A stretch of 64,000 nt of DNA. It comes from Bacteroidetes bacterium OLB12. GTDB lineage: Bacteria; Bacteroidota; Bacteroidia; Cytophagales; Cyclobacteriaceae. A model generated the notes under the pieces. It was not told the origin of the DNA. It worked only from the letters and a program-made list of their open reading frames with translations, and made no database searches. The stretch's first letter is position 1, and each line of letters begins with the position of its first letter. This document shows positions 47,654 to 57,655 of the stretch, in pieces. Position numbers and translations under genes: made by a program. The DNA is taken from positions 36,227 to 100,226 of the forward strand of contig LNFR01000052.1 of the NCBI GenBank assembly GCA_001567185.1, read 5' to 3'.

Positions 47654-48532
47654 TCAAAAATAAAGGAGGTGGCCGGTGGCCCTTCTATTTGAAAATTCAA
47701 GGGCAGGAGCTGGCAATCGCACCATGTTTGCAATAAAAATTAATGTATTCAAGGTCTTATTTCTTGATTTAAGGGCTGTTAAATCAAAATCAACCCCTAT
47801 AAAAAATTTGCGATACGGATGATAGCCGGCATTGTGATTACTGGCATCGGTGGCAAAAATCATTCCTTCGGCACCATAGCCAACCGATATGTTTAACCAT
47901 TTAGGAAAGCGCATAAACTTATCCATATCAAATGATAACCATTGTGTTTGGCCGTTATAATCTTTTACAATTTCTTCTGCCAATCCATCTCCCAAAAGAG
48001 AAGGCCGTATGGGTGCGTAACGTGTACGGTGAAATGAATACTTGGGGTAAATTCGGGTTTCGTTCCAAAGTACCTGTTGGCCCCAGTAAAGGCCGGTGCC
48101 GGCTGCGTTCGCAATCAAATCAGTAAGCGAAGCACCATAACCAGCCGAAAACCCATCTAAAATTTCGATGGATGACATTACTCCAAAACTGGTGAGCGCT
48201 CCTATGCGATCTGACTTTTGTTTTGCTACGTTGCTCCATTGCCAGGTGGCCGAGCTGATGGCGGATAATTGGAAGGCTGAAAAGGTGTGCCCAAGTTTAT
48301 CCATCTGTTTCCACTCGCGGGCATCATTAAAAAAACGAAAGGATTGCCGATCGTTCTGGTTGTACCAGATTGCGCTCAGCGCAACCATACTTCCGGTATA
48401 GGCCAGCGATGAACCAATGACTACCGCATACTGTCGCTTTTTGTTAAGTTGTTCAGAAACCGGCTGGGCAGGCGAAGCGATACTTACGCTTATTAAAACA
48501 CAAATGATAAGAATCTTATTCAGTTTCATCAT
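47654..48532 (-). CDS. DUF2279 family protein
   Basis: 292 residues with a signal peptide (MMKLNKILIICVLISVSIASPAQ). A YfiM/DUF2279 pattern follows: two hydrophobic segments, KLGHTFSAFQLSAISSATWQW and SSIEILDGFSAGYGASLTDLIANAAG, with conserved His, Asp and Glu residues. The C-terminal half is strand-rich. Function unknown; it may sit in the envelope. It overlaps the 3' end of tamB by 17 bases, so it is coupled to it. Confidence 0.8.
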   Translation of the reverse strand: MMKLNKILIICVLISVSIASPAQPVSEQLNKKRQYAVVIGSSLAYTGSMVALSAIWYNQNDRQSFRFFNDAREWKQMDKLGHTFSAFQLSAISSATWQWSNVAKQKSDRIGALTSFGVMSSIEILDGFSAGYGASLTDLIANAAGTGLYWGQQVLWNETRIYPKYSFHRTRYAPIRPSLLGDGLAEEIVKDYNGQTQWLSFDMDKFMRFPKWLNISVGYGAEGMIFATDASNHNAGYHPYRKFFIGVDFDLTALKSRNKTLNTLIFIANMVRLPAPALEFSNRRATGHLLYF

Positions 48533-51500
48533 CCTGCATTTGCGTGTCGGGGGTCAGGTTTAATTGTTTTCGCCTGCGATCGCGCGTAATGCGCAACAAG
48601 TCTTTAACATTATTAAAACTTTGTGTGTGCAGCAAGCTTACACCCGTTGTTACAGAGGCCTGTGTGCCCAGGGTATTGGTAAGTTGATTAAAATTAGAGC
48701 GACTATACATTTTTACTTTAAACTTTCCATCGGGGGTAAGCATGTAATCAATGGTCCAATCGCCAATCATGTTAGCTACATCCGATTGATTGGTTTGATT
48801 GCCGAACGTTCCATCGCGTGTTACGCGCAGGCGGCCATTCAGAAACGAGTAGGAGAGGCGCAATTGAAAGGTGTTAAATGCTTCCTGATCCATCGCGCCA
48901 ATGTCCAGATCAATTTCAAGATTTTGATCTACTTGTGTAAGCCAGTAACTCAGTTGGTTGGAAAGTAATTCGCTTACACTATTGGAAATGGAACCACTTG
49001 TACTGAAGGCATCTGGTGGCGAAAACCTGCGCAGTATAATGAGGCTAAAAACCTGGCGTTTTAATTCTTGCTCATCCAATTTTGCTTTAAAAGCTTTAAA
49101 GGCAAAGTTCAGTTGCACACTGTTACCGTTATCAGCGGTGATGTTATCGGGTAAATTTTTGGCATCAATATCAAATGCTATTTGAGGCGAAAGCATGGGG
49201 CCATCTAATTCCAGCAGCACTTCAACAGGATATTTTCTGCGTACCTGCGAGGAGGTTTGTGTTTCTTCGCTTTGATCTGGCAGAATGGGCCCCAGCGAGG
49301 CCATCTGCCGGTAGCTGGCGTGTAAGTCTAACACACCACCATATGGATCGCCATACCAACTTATTCGGCTACCCTTGGTTATGGAAAATTCTTTATTGAT
49401 GATGTCGTACAGGGTAAAGTTGTAATAACCTTGTTCAAATTCATAGAGGCCAAACATATTAAACTCACCTTTGGTATCAATTTGTAGTTTAATATCGCCA
49501 TAGCCATACCCTCTTATAATATCACCTGCTTTTATGTCGAAGATGATTTCGGTGTATGCATCGGGAGTAATATCCAGGTTAAGGTCAAGGATAATGCCGC
49601 TGGGTTCATTATTTTTTGCGAGGCTCTCCTTTTTGTCAGCAATTTGTATCGTATCGCTAAAGTGAACAAAGTTTATAAACTCACTCTTCTCAACTGATTC
49701 AGATCCGCTAATGGGAATAAAGATGCGGGTATTTTTGGAGGTGCGTGCGGTAGCCGAAATTTTCATATTGTTTAGAGGGCCCAGCATGTTCAGGTTTCCG
49801 CTACCGTATGCCTGGCCATAGAATAAACTATTGTCTTTACTGGTTGTATTTAATAGTTGTAAGTTGGTAAACGAAGCATCGAGGTTTATTCTGAAACGAG
49901 CGTAGTTGCGATGGGTAAGGTAGCCATCCAGCACCCCTTTGTTTTTGAAAGGATCGTAAAGGGTAAAATCATTGAATATTATTTTGGTAGGGGTCATGGC
50001 CAGCGTACCGTCAAAGGTGTACAAGGTCTTCAGGTAATCAATCATGATTTGTCCGTTCACAATTTTTCCTTCGCCCTCAATAAGGGGTTGGGCAAACTTG
50101 CCGGTTATCTGGTATTTTCCGGTAAGGGTTCCTTCTATCTTTGAAAAAATTCCCTTCAAAAAGGGTTCTATAATTTTTAAGTGAGTTTCTTCCAGCGTGG
50201 CGTTTATAAATAGGGGGCTTTTTTTGTTGGATGGATTATATGACCCGGAAAGATTTAGGGTACGCATGCTTTGTCGGTCGATATAAAAGTCGATAAGAAA
50301 CTGACTGGTTTCATGATCCCACAAAGTGGTGCCGGTAACATCGCCAACCAAAAACTTATCCACCTCTAGGTTTTTAATGGTTAGGTTATTCTGCAACGCG
50401 AAATCGTTATACAATCCTTTCACTTCTACAAAACCATCTATGATGCCCCCCAGTGCAGAGGGGCTAATTGAGTTCAGAATTTGTAAATTCAAACCAGAGA
50501 GTGACAGAACCAATGCTTCGGACGAATCTTTAGAAATAGCTCCATTTACTAAAACGGATTCGTTGTTGTGAAAAAGTTTCAAATTGTGAATTTGCCACTC
50601 ATTGCCTTTTACCAACGTATAATTCTGCGTGTTAATCTGCCACGATTCTTCTAATATATTTAAGCGCGAGGGAAGGATTTTAATTTTTGTACTGTCGGCC
50701 AGAAAATCAATTTCGGATTGAAGCCGCACATAGTTTGTAGTTCCTTCCTGGTCAAAATCCAGTCCAAGATCAATGTGGTCTTTATTCCACACCGCTTCGG
50801 CAAATAAATCGCGGGTGGCAAATTTTTTTGGAAAACTGCTGGCGTTGCGATTCGATAGAAAGTACGGCAAGTACGGTGGTGCTGTCGCGTATTTTCGATC
50901 CTGAAAAATCAATCTCATTGTCGATGAAATATTTTCCACTATACGATATTGTATCAATTCTGGAGAAAGCCTGCAGGCGTGACGTGTATCCGTTGGTAAA
51001 CGCACCGCTAATACTGGTCTCATTTGAAATAGTAACAGGTAGATTGAATAGCTGCAGCAGCGGGTTAATTTTTTTAAATCCAATTGAAAAATTTACCTGG
51101 TACTCCTCGCCATTCTTAGGTTTTTGCTTATAGTAAGATACCAACGCTTCTTTATCGTTACTCAGGTTGAGTTGAAACTCATGACTTAATTTTTGAAGAT
51201 CGCCAAACAGGGAAGAAAAATAGAACACACCATTCAGTTGGGCATCTGCAAACGAACTGCTTAAGGTCAGGTTTCGTACACTATCCTTTATGGAAGAGGT
51301 GAGCGATACCTTTTCAATATTTATAGCTTGTTCATTTAACTCGATGTGGTTGTTTGACAGCCGGATGCTTCCGAAAAGACTATCAAGTTTCAGCCCTTTA
51401 ATATCTACATCAAGATCGGATTTTATAAAAAGGTGATCGCGGGTTAGTCCGATTGGTTTTGTAAGTAACGTATCTAATTGTGCTTTTACTTTTATCACTT

Positions 51501-53075
51501 GTTGCCCGGCTGATATTGATTCCGCCAAACGCACGTAATTGCAGGTTTGGGTCATCAATTGAGACGATGCCGTTAAACAATTCGCGGGCAAAGCGCGCAT
51601 TGGTAGCAATATTGGTATAGTTGTAATGGCGGATGCCGATGGAATGAATTTTTCCATTCAGGTTAAAGTCGGCTGTTTCCTGTGTTAAACCTTTACCATT
51701 GATGCGTCCGGCCAATGTTACTTTTTGAAACAGCGTGGTATCATTAAACATAATTCCTAAATCAAATTGATTGAGATTCAGGTTACCGCTGTAGGTTGAT
51801 TGGTTTATGTGTTGTTGATCAATTTTCAGGTTGATGTCTGAGATAATTTGCCCAAACGAGCCTCTGAAATTTCCATTGGCCACAAAGTCATCAATAAATC
51901 CGGTAAACTTTCCAACGAATTTGAACTTACCCAGCGGCCTGAGAATATTGTTAATGTTGTTCGGAAACAAAAACCCGAGGTCATTAATAAAAATATCACC
52001 GGCTTTCAGATCGAGATTAATAAACGTTTCGCCAAGTACCGGTAGCCCGTCCAGTTGTAATTTTCCGGCTACATGCGTATCGCCCGATTGGAGCTCCATA
52101 TTTTGAACGGTTAACCGGTTTATGCGACCGCTTACGTTGCCCGATACTTCGATAGGTCGTGGCAACGGTTTTATACCCGGGGTAAATTGGGCCAGGTCGT
52201 TTGGATAAATTATAGTATTGCGCAACGATGCCTGGAGGTTTACCTTATTATTAAAGTCGTTCAGATCGGCTAATGACGTGTATTTAAACCGAACCGTATC
52301 CGAAAGTTTACTTTCTCCTATCTGTGCGTGAATATTTAAGAAGTCCATTCCGGTTTGCGATAACCGGAAAAAGGTAGATAGGTTGCGGATGGGCAGTGTA
52401 CAGTTTTTCTCTTCTCCAATCAGGGTATTGAGTTTTAGCTCAATGGTGTCGCCAATTACTTTAAAGTTATTGGCTTGTGCTTCATCAATAAACAGGTTAA
52501 TGTGATTGTAGTCAAATGCATTGCGGATTGAATCTTTTTGGTCGTCATGCAGTTTAAACCCGGTGCGGTAAATCAGGATTTCACCAATGTTAATGTGTTT
52601 GGCATTACCCTGGCCACCGCCTCCTTTAAACTGCTTGTTGATTTCGGCAATAAACAGGTTGATGTTCAGGTCGCGGATGGAATCGTCCTTATTAATTTTA
52701 TAAAATTTCAGATCAGCACCGTCCAGGATTACAGCATCCAGGTTGATATTATTGTTGCTTAACAAGGTTGATAAACTAAAATTCACAAGCAGTTTTTCGG
52801 TACCAATCATGGGATTGCCGGCCGGATCTGTAACAGTAAGGTCTGTAATCTCCAGCCGGTCGTACCACACGAGGTGAATGCGTGCGTAGTTAATTGTAAA
52901 GGCAGAGAGTTTGGTAAAGTTTTCAGTAACCCGTTGTGCAATACTTTTTTGAACGGCCGGAATCTGTAGCAGGAAAAAACTAACCGTTACAAAAAATCAA
53001 AAGGGAGTAGGTGGTGTAAAGCAGTACACGCTTTAACCATAGAAACACACGATTTTTAATAACTTGCGGTTTCAT
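48516..53075 (-). CDS. tamB: Translocation and assembly module TamB-like protein (three frameshifts)
   Basis: About 1519 residues after three one-base corrections. N-terminal membrane anchor (MKPQVIKNRVFLWLKRVLLY ... LQIPAVQKSIAQRV), a long repetitive beta-strand body of the AsmA/TamB bridge-protein type, and the C-terminal TamB (DUF490) domain with RRKYPVEVLLELDGPMLSPQ and NGRLRVTRDGTFG. Extra bases lie in the A6 run 52991-52996, near 51520-51525 and in the T7 run 50823-50829. Each correction rejoins sequence continuously (LLIF-VTVSFF, AFGGIN-SAGQQV, FSKK-FATRDLFAEAV). Such proteins move phospholipid between membranes or help outer-membrane assembly. Only 11 bases separate its start from tsaD. 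Confidence 0.85.
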
Positions 53076-53086
53076 TTAACTTAAAC

Positions 53087-54097
53087 ATGCAACCCATAAT
53101 CCTTGCCATTGAGTCTTCGTGCGATGAAACTTCTGCATCGGTAATACAAGCCGGCAAGGTACTTAATAATGTAATTGCCTCACAAACAGTACACCAGAAA
53201 TATGGTGGCGTGGTACCCGAACTTGCTTCGCGGGCGCATCAGCAACAAATTCACAAGGTAGTAAACGAAGCGCTGGCATCGGCTGGTATCCAGCTTCATC
53301 AATTAAATGCAATTGCCTTTACGCGTGGCCCCGGGTTGCTTGGGTCGTTGCTGGTAGGGGTATCGTTTGCAAAAGGTATGGCGTTGGGGTTGGGGGTTCC
53401 TTTAATTGATGTAAATCATATGGAAGCGCACGTATTGGCACACTTTATTGATGACCCCAAGCCGGCATTTCCATTTCTGTGCTTAACGGTTAGTGGCGGG
53501 CATACACAATTAGTGGTAGTGCATGATTATCTTCACATGGAGGTGATTGGTGAAACCCGCGATGATGCCATTGGTGAAGCATTTGACAAAGCAGCCAAGA
53601 TGATGGGGTTTCCATATCCGGGTGGTCCTCTGATTGACCGGTACGCCCAGCAGGGAAACCCCAAGGCGTTTACGTTTCCGCATACTTCTATTCCGGGGTT
53701 GGATTTTTCCTTTAGCGGAATTAAAACTGCTTTTTTATACTTTCTTAAAGATAATAAAAAAAAGGAGCCTCGTTTTGAAGCGTTATTCTTACATGATATT
53801 TGTGCAAGCCTTCAGGCGCACCTGGTAGGCATGGTAATGGAAAAATTGAAGCGGGCGGTGGAACAAACCGGTATTAATCGGGTAGCAATAGCCGGGGGCG
53901 TAGCGGCAAATTCTTACTTGCGAAAAAGTTTGCAGGACCAGGTTAGTCAATCGGGTTGGGATGTGTTTATACCAAAATTTGAATATTGCACAGATAACGC
54001 GGCCATGATAGCCATCGCAGCACATTATAAATTTGTAGCCAAACGTTTTGCATCTTTGAGTGTTGCTCCATTGGCTAATTTAGCCATTGGCGATTAA
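53087..54097 (+). CDS. tsaD: tRNA N6-adenosine threonylcarbamoyltransferase
   Basis: 336 residues. Transfers threonylcarbamoyl to A37 of ANN-reading tRNAs. N-terminal ILAIESSCDETSASVI, the metal-binding His pair in NHMEAHVLAH (about 109-118), LTVSGGHTQLVVV, the DAIGEAFDKAAKMMGFPYPG block and GGVAANSYLRK are all present. First of a same-strand series tsaD - thioesterase - smpB - SH3/NlpC-like. Confidence 0.96.
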   Translation: MQPIILAIESSCDETSASVIQAGKVLNNVIASQTVHQKYGGVVPELASRAHQQQIHKVVNEALASAGIQLHQLNAIAFTRGPGLLGSLLVGVSFAKGMALGLGVPLIDVNHMEAHVLAHFIDDPKPAFPFLCLTVSGGHTQLVVVHDYLHMEVIGETRDDAIGEAFDKAAKMMGFPYPGGPLIDRYAQQGNPKAFTFPHTSIPGLDFSFSGIKTAFLYFLKDNKKKEPRFEALFLHDICASLQAHLVGMVMEKLKRAVEQTGINRVAIAGGVAANSYLRKSLQDQVSQSGWDVFIPKFEYCTDNAAMIAIAAHYKFVAKRFASLSVAPLANLAIGD

Positions 54098-54105
54098 GGT
54101 TTTGG

Positions 54106-54492
54106 ATGAAAACTATTTTTAAACCTGGTGATAAAAAACAATACCGGTTGCGGGTAACCGAAGCGGATTGTGCGGCATTTCATGGTCAATTGGTGCACCC
54201 GGTATATGCTACGTTTGCGCTGGCCCGCGATTTTGAATGGTCATCGCGGTTGTTTTTTCTTGAGATGAAGGATGCAGACGAAGAAGGCGTGGGCACTATG
54301 CTTTCCATCGAACATAAAAGCGTGGCCCGGCTGGGCGAAGAAGTATTGATTACCGCTACAGTAGAATCGCTTACCGGAACAGAATTGATTTGTACCATTG
54401 AAGCAACTTGCCAGGGGCGCCTGATCGCCACGGGCAAAACTGGACAAAAAATGTTAAAAAGAGAAAAACTTAACAGGATAATGAACGGATAA
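54106..54492 (+). CDS. Hotdog-fold thioesterase-like protein
   Basis: 128 residues with a hotdog-fold layout resembling the fluoroacetyl-CoA/FlK-type acyl-CoA thioesterases: VHPVYATFALARDFEW near the helix, GVGTMLSIEHKSVARLGEEV and ICTIEATCQGRLIATGKTGQ strands. The substrate cannot be inferred. Between tsaD (8-base gap) and smpB (2-base gap), so cotranscribed. Confidence 0.75.
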   Translation: MKTIFKPGDKKQYRLRVTEADCAAFHGQLVHPVYATFALARDFEWSSRLFFLEMKDADEEGVGTMLSIEHKSVARLGEEVLITATVESLTGTELICTIEATCQGRLIATGKTGQKMLKREKLNRIMNG

Positions 54493-54494
54493 GC

Positions 54495-54959
54495 ATGGCA
54501 GAGAAGCGGTTTTCAAATACAATTAATGTGCGCAATAAGCAGGCAACATTTAATTATGAATTGCTGGATAAGTTTATTGCCGGAATTGTATTGCGTGGTA
54601 CAGAAATAAAATCCATTCGCGAGGGAAAAGTAAATTTACAAGATGGATATTGTTATTTTAGCAGAGGCGAATTGTTTGTAAAAGGTATATCCATTACACC
54701 GTATGCCCAGGGTACACATTATAACCACGAAGCAGGCAGGGAGAGAAAACTGCTGATGAAAAAAAGTGAGTTGCTAAAACTGGAATCGAAAGTGGAAGAG
54801 AAAGGGCTGGCACTTATACCGGTTAGATTGTTTATCAACGATCGTGGCTTAGCCAAATTGGAAGTTGGGTTAGGTAAGGGTAAGAAAACACACGACAAAC
54901 GGGAAACCATTAAGGAGCGGGATATAAAACGGGAACTGAATCGAATAAAATTGCGGTAA
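54495..54959 (+). CDS. smpB: SsrA-binding protein
   Basis: 154 residues. Delivers tmRNA to stalled ribosomes. The OB-fold core AGIVLRGTEIKSIREGKVNLQ and GRERKLLMKKSELLKLESKV, with the basic C-terminal tail KGKKTHDKRETIKERDIKRE, is complete. Together with rqcH earlier in the window it covers two ribosome-rescue pathways, though the two genes are not linked. Confidence 0.95.
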   Translation: MAEKRFSNTINVRNKQATFNYELLDKFIAGIVLRGTEIKSIREGKVNLQDGYCYFSRGELFVKGISITPYAQGTHYNHEAGRERKLLMKKSELLKLESKVEEKGLALIPVRLFINDRGLAKLEVGLGKGKKTHDKRETIKERDIKRELNRIKLR

Positions 54960-54965
54960 CATAAA

Positions 54966-55756
54966 ATGGATGTGCTTGGTTATGGAGTTTGCAGATTAGC
55001 GCTGGTGCCTGTTCGCCTCGGCCCCGAAGCGCATGCCCCACAGGTAACCCAATTGCTTTTTGGCGATCATTATGAAATGTTGCGCGTAGATGATAAGCGT
55101 AACCGGATTTACATTCGTGTGCATATGGACGGTACCGAAGTTGGATAGATGCCGGCCACCATCATGGTATTACGCAAGAATACTTTGATCAAATTAACCT
55201 GGCTAATTTTAAAATCACCACCGATCTCACCTGCAGTATATTATATAAAAAAAGTCCGCTTACAATTTTATTAGGAAGCATTGTTCCAATTTCAAATTCG
55301 GAGTTGTTTAAAATAGAAGAACAATTTGCCTTTAATGGCGAATCAAAAAGTTTAGGACAAAAACGGGAATTTGAATTTGTAAAGAGTATTGCTCAAAAGT
55401 ATTTGAATGCACCCGAGGTGCCGGGTGGCAAAAGCCCGTTTGGCATCGATGCTTCGGGTTTTGTGCAAATGGTACTGAAAATTGCCGGCTACCCGGTAGG
55501 GCGATTGCCCCAGCAACAAATAAATGAAGGCCACAAATTGCAGGCATTGAATGAAAGCAGACCCGGAGATATCGCATTTTTCAAAACTTCCGACTCGGGT
55601 TTGCATACCGGAATTATGCTGGGTGATGACAGAATAATTCATGTGGATGGTAAAGTGCGGATTGATCAGCTTAGTGAAGCAGGTATTTTGCGCCTGGACA
55701 CTAATAAAATCACGCATCCGTTAACTGATCTTCGCAGGTTTATACTCCCCGCCTGA
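54966..55756 (+). CDS. SH3 + NlpC/P60-like protein with catalytic Cys replaced (one frameshift)
   Basis: About 263 residues after adding one base near 55138-55142 (DGTEV-WIDAGHHHGITQ). The N-terminal SH3-like domain (DVLGYGVCRLALVPVRLGPE, then HYEMLRVDDKRNRIYIRVH) precedes an NlpC/P60 domain (about 150-263). The active-site region reads VPGGKSPFGIDASGFVQMV, where active enzymes have a WGG motif and Asp-Cys-Ser-Gly; the Cys is Ala and the aromatic residue before GG is Pro. The His region is present (DSGLHTGIMLGDDRIIHVDG). There is no obvious signal peptide. It is likely a catalytically dead peptidase-fold protein, perhaps a binding module. Confidence 0.78.
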
Positions 55757-55771
55757 TTCATATTACCCCTT

Positions 55772-55796
55772 GATAAACCCAAACTTTGGGTTTATC
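55772..55796. promoter_or_regulatory. Perfect 12-bp dyad upstream of the HNH gene
   Basis: GATAAACCCAAA, one base, TTTGGGTTTATC. It lies 16 bases after the NlpC-like stop and 9 bases before the HNH start. It could be a terminator (no T-tract beyond TTTATCTTTC) or an operator over a TATCTTTC -7-like box. Confidence 0.6.
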
Positions 55797-55805
55797 TTTC
55801 ATGCT

Positions 55806-56297
55806 ATGAATAACCGGGTTCTGGTGCTTAATCAAGACGACAGCCCTCTTATGGTTTGCTCGGTAGAACGTGCATTTGTGCTCGTTTACCTGAATAAGAG
55901 CGAATTGGTAAGGCCTGCAAACGGCTACCGGCTCCACTCAATTACCCAGTCGTTTCCCATGCCTTCCGTTATCCGGCTAAACCGATATGTGAACGCACCT
56001 TATAAAGGTGTTAGCCTCACGCGTCAAAATGTTTTTAAGCGCGACAATTTCGAGTGTCAGTATTGCGGCACGCGGAAAGACTTAACACTCGATCATGTGA
56101 TGCCCAGCTCGCGTGGGGGTACACACACGTGGACTAATCTGGTAACTGCCTGTAAGCGATGCAATGCCCGAAAAGGTGACTTTACACCCGATGAGGCTGG
56201 AATGATGCTGCATCGGAAACCGTACAAGCCAACCTACTCGCTGTTTCTTCGTGATGGAAATAATGCCCGTACCGAGTGGGATGATTATTTGAATTAA
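55806..56297 (+). CDS. HNH endonuclease family protein
   Basis: ATG 55806 (MNNRVLVLNQDDSPLMVCSV), 163 residues. The HNH module is intact: FKRDNFECQYCGTRKDLTLDHVMPSSRGGTHTWTNLVTACKRCNARKG (about 78-125) in sequence of two CxxC pairs and the DH...N pattern. It is not associated with a mobile element here. It belongs to a widespread stand-alone HNH family of unknown role. It overlaps the histidine kinase 3' end by four bases. Confidence 0.85.
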   Translation: MNNRVLVLNQDDSPLMVCSVERAFVLVYLNKSELVRPANGYRLHSITQSFPMPSVIRLNRYVNAPYKGVSLTRQNVFKRDNFECQYCGTRKDLTLDHVMPSSRGGTHTWTNLVTACKRCNARKGDFTPDEAGMMLHRKPYKPTYSLFLRDGNNARTEWDDYLN

Positions 56298-57640
56298 AAC
56301 CTTAATGTAAATGTGGTTTGAACATCGGGTTCAGATTGAACCGTAAGTGTTCCATTATGCATTTGCATAATTTGACGTGATAAGGCAAGCCCAATACCCG
56401 ATCCTGTTTTTTTAGTTGTAAAGAATGGAACAAACACCCGTTCAATAGCTTCCGGAATAATGCCTGGTCCGTTGTCAATTACTTCAATCAGTACGGCATT
56501 GTCGGAATACCATCCTTTTAGCAGGATGTGCGATTGTGGTTTGTCTTCAACGGCTTCCATCGCATTCTTTACCAGGTTAATCAAAACCTGTTCAATCATT
56601 TCGGCATCGGCTTGTATAGTGAGGTACTCTGATTCGCAACTGCTTTCAAAGTGGATGTTGGTTTTTTTGATTTCCGGTTTCAGCAATTGTGTAACTTTTT
56701 CAATCAGGTCTTTTAATAAAATGGTTTTTAACTTTGGCTGTGGCACCGAGGTATATTCGCGGTACGCATCAATAAATTTGATTAGCCCTTTGCTGCGGCT
56801 CTCAATGGTGGCCAAACCTTCGCCAAGATCCTCTGCACCTTCTTGCTTTAGTTCGTAATGTGTTTCTTTTTTGGTGAGATCGTGTTCCAGAATTTCGCGC
56901 AGAGTAGAAGTGAGCGATGAAATAGGCGTAATCGAATTCATGATTTCATGGCGTAATACGCGCGTCAGGTTTTGCCAGGCTTCCAGTTCCTGCTTTTGCA
57001 ATTCGGTTTGAATGTTTTGCAGCGTTACCAGTTTTACATGGCCGCCCCGTATGCGTAGCTCGGTAGCCTGAAGGGTAAGCAACACATCGGCTCCGCCTTT
57101 GTAAAGAATACTCTTGCCCGATTCTACTTCCAATAAAGCTTCGTGTATTTTTGGGTTACGCGTGATTAGTTCATTAATATTCTTGATGTTGCTGATGCCG
57201 ATAAATTTTCTGGCAATCGGGTTTATCAATTGTATTTCACCTTCCGGATCGAATGAGATGATACCCGTTCGCACCTGCTGCACAATGGTGTTTAGGTATT
57301 GCCAATGTTCTTCCTTTTCGGTGCGTGCCTTGCGAAAAGCTTCCAGTACCTCGTTAAAGGCGGTGTTTAATTCACGAAAACTTTTGCCTAATTTATTGTC
57401 GTAGGCAAACCCCGAAATAAAATCTGAATACCGGACCGACTCGAGAAATCGCGTAAGCTTGCGATTGGTTTGCGAGGAAAACCGGTAAAGCTCAAGCAAC
57501 TGGCCTAAAATGATCAGGGCCATCAGCACGGCAGCAAAAATCATATTGGGCCGCGTTACCATATAGACAAATATGGCCATTGTTAGGCCCACCAGTACCA
57601 CCCTGTATGCTACCCTAAACCGGAAATCGTTAAAAGCCAT
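56294..57640 (-). CDS. Sensor histidine kinase, NtrB/AtoS-like
   Basis: 448 residues. Two N-terminal membrane helices (VVLVGLTMAIFVYMV and MIFAAVLMALIILGQLLELY), a PAS-like domain (about 115-200, GIISFDPEGEIQLINPIARK), a HisKA-type dimerisation helix with the phosphoacceptor His in VLRHEIMNSITPI (about 233), and the ATPase domain: NLVKNAMEAVED (N box), IEVIDNGPGIIPE (G1), FTTKKTGSGIGLALSRQI (G2). The ligand-sensing part outside the membrane is very short. It is 15 bases downstream of its response regulator, so the two form one transcript. Confidence 0.92.
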   Translation of the reverse strand: MAFNDFRFRVAYRVVLVGLTMAIFVYMVTRPNMIFAAVLMALIILGQLLELYRFSSQTNRKLTRFLESVRYSDFISGFAYDNKLGKSFRELNTAFNEVLEAFRKARTEKEEHWQYLNTIVQQVRTGIISFDPEGEIQLINPIARKFIGISNIKNINELITRNPKIHEALLEVESGKSILYKGGADVLLTLQATELRIRGGHVKLVTLQNIQTELQKQELEAWQNLTRVLRHEIMNSITPISSLTSTLREILEHDLTKKETHYELKQEGAEDLGEGLATIESRSKGLIKFIDAYREYTSVPQPKLKTILLKDLIEKVTQLLKPEIKKTNIHFESSCESEYLTIQADAEMIEQVLINLVKNAMEAVEDKPQSHILLKGWYSDNAVLIEVIDNGPGIIPEAIERVFVPFFTTKKTGSGIGLALSRQIMQMHNGTLTVQSEPDVQTTFTLRF

Positions 57641-57655
57641 TTTATGAATTACGGA

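Noticed and set aside
55806-56297. HNH gene as a homing or phage endonuclease
   Set aside because: No intron, intein or phage genes surround it; it sits between housekeeping and regulatory genes.
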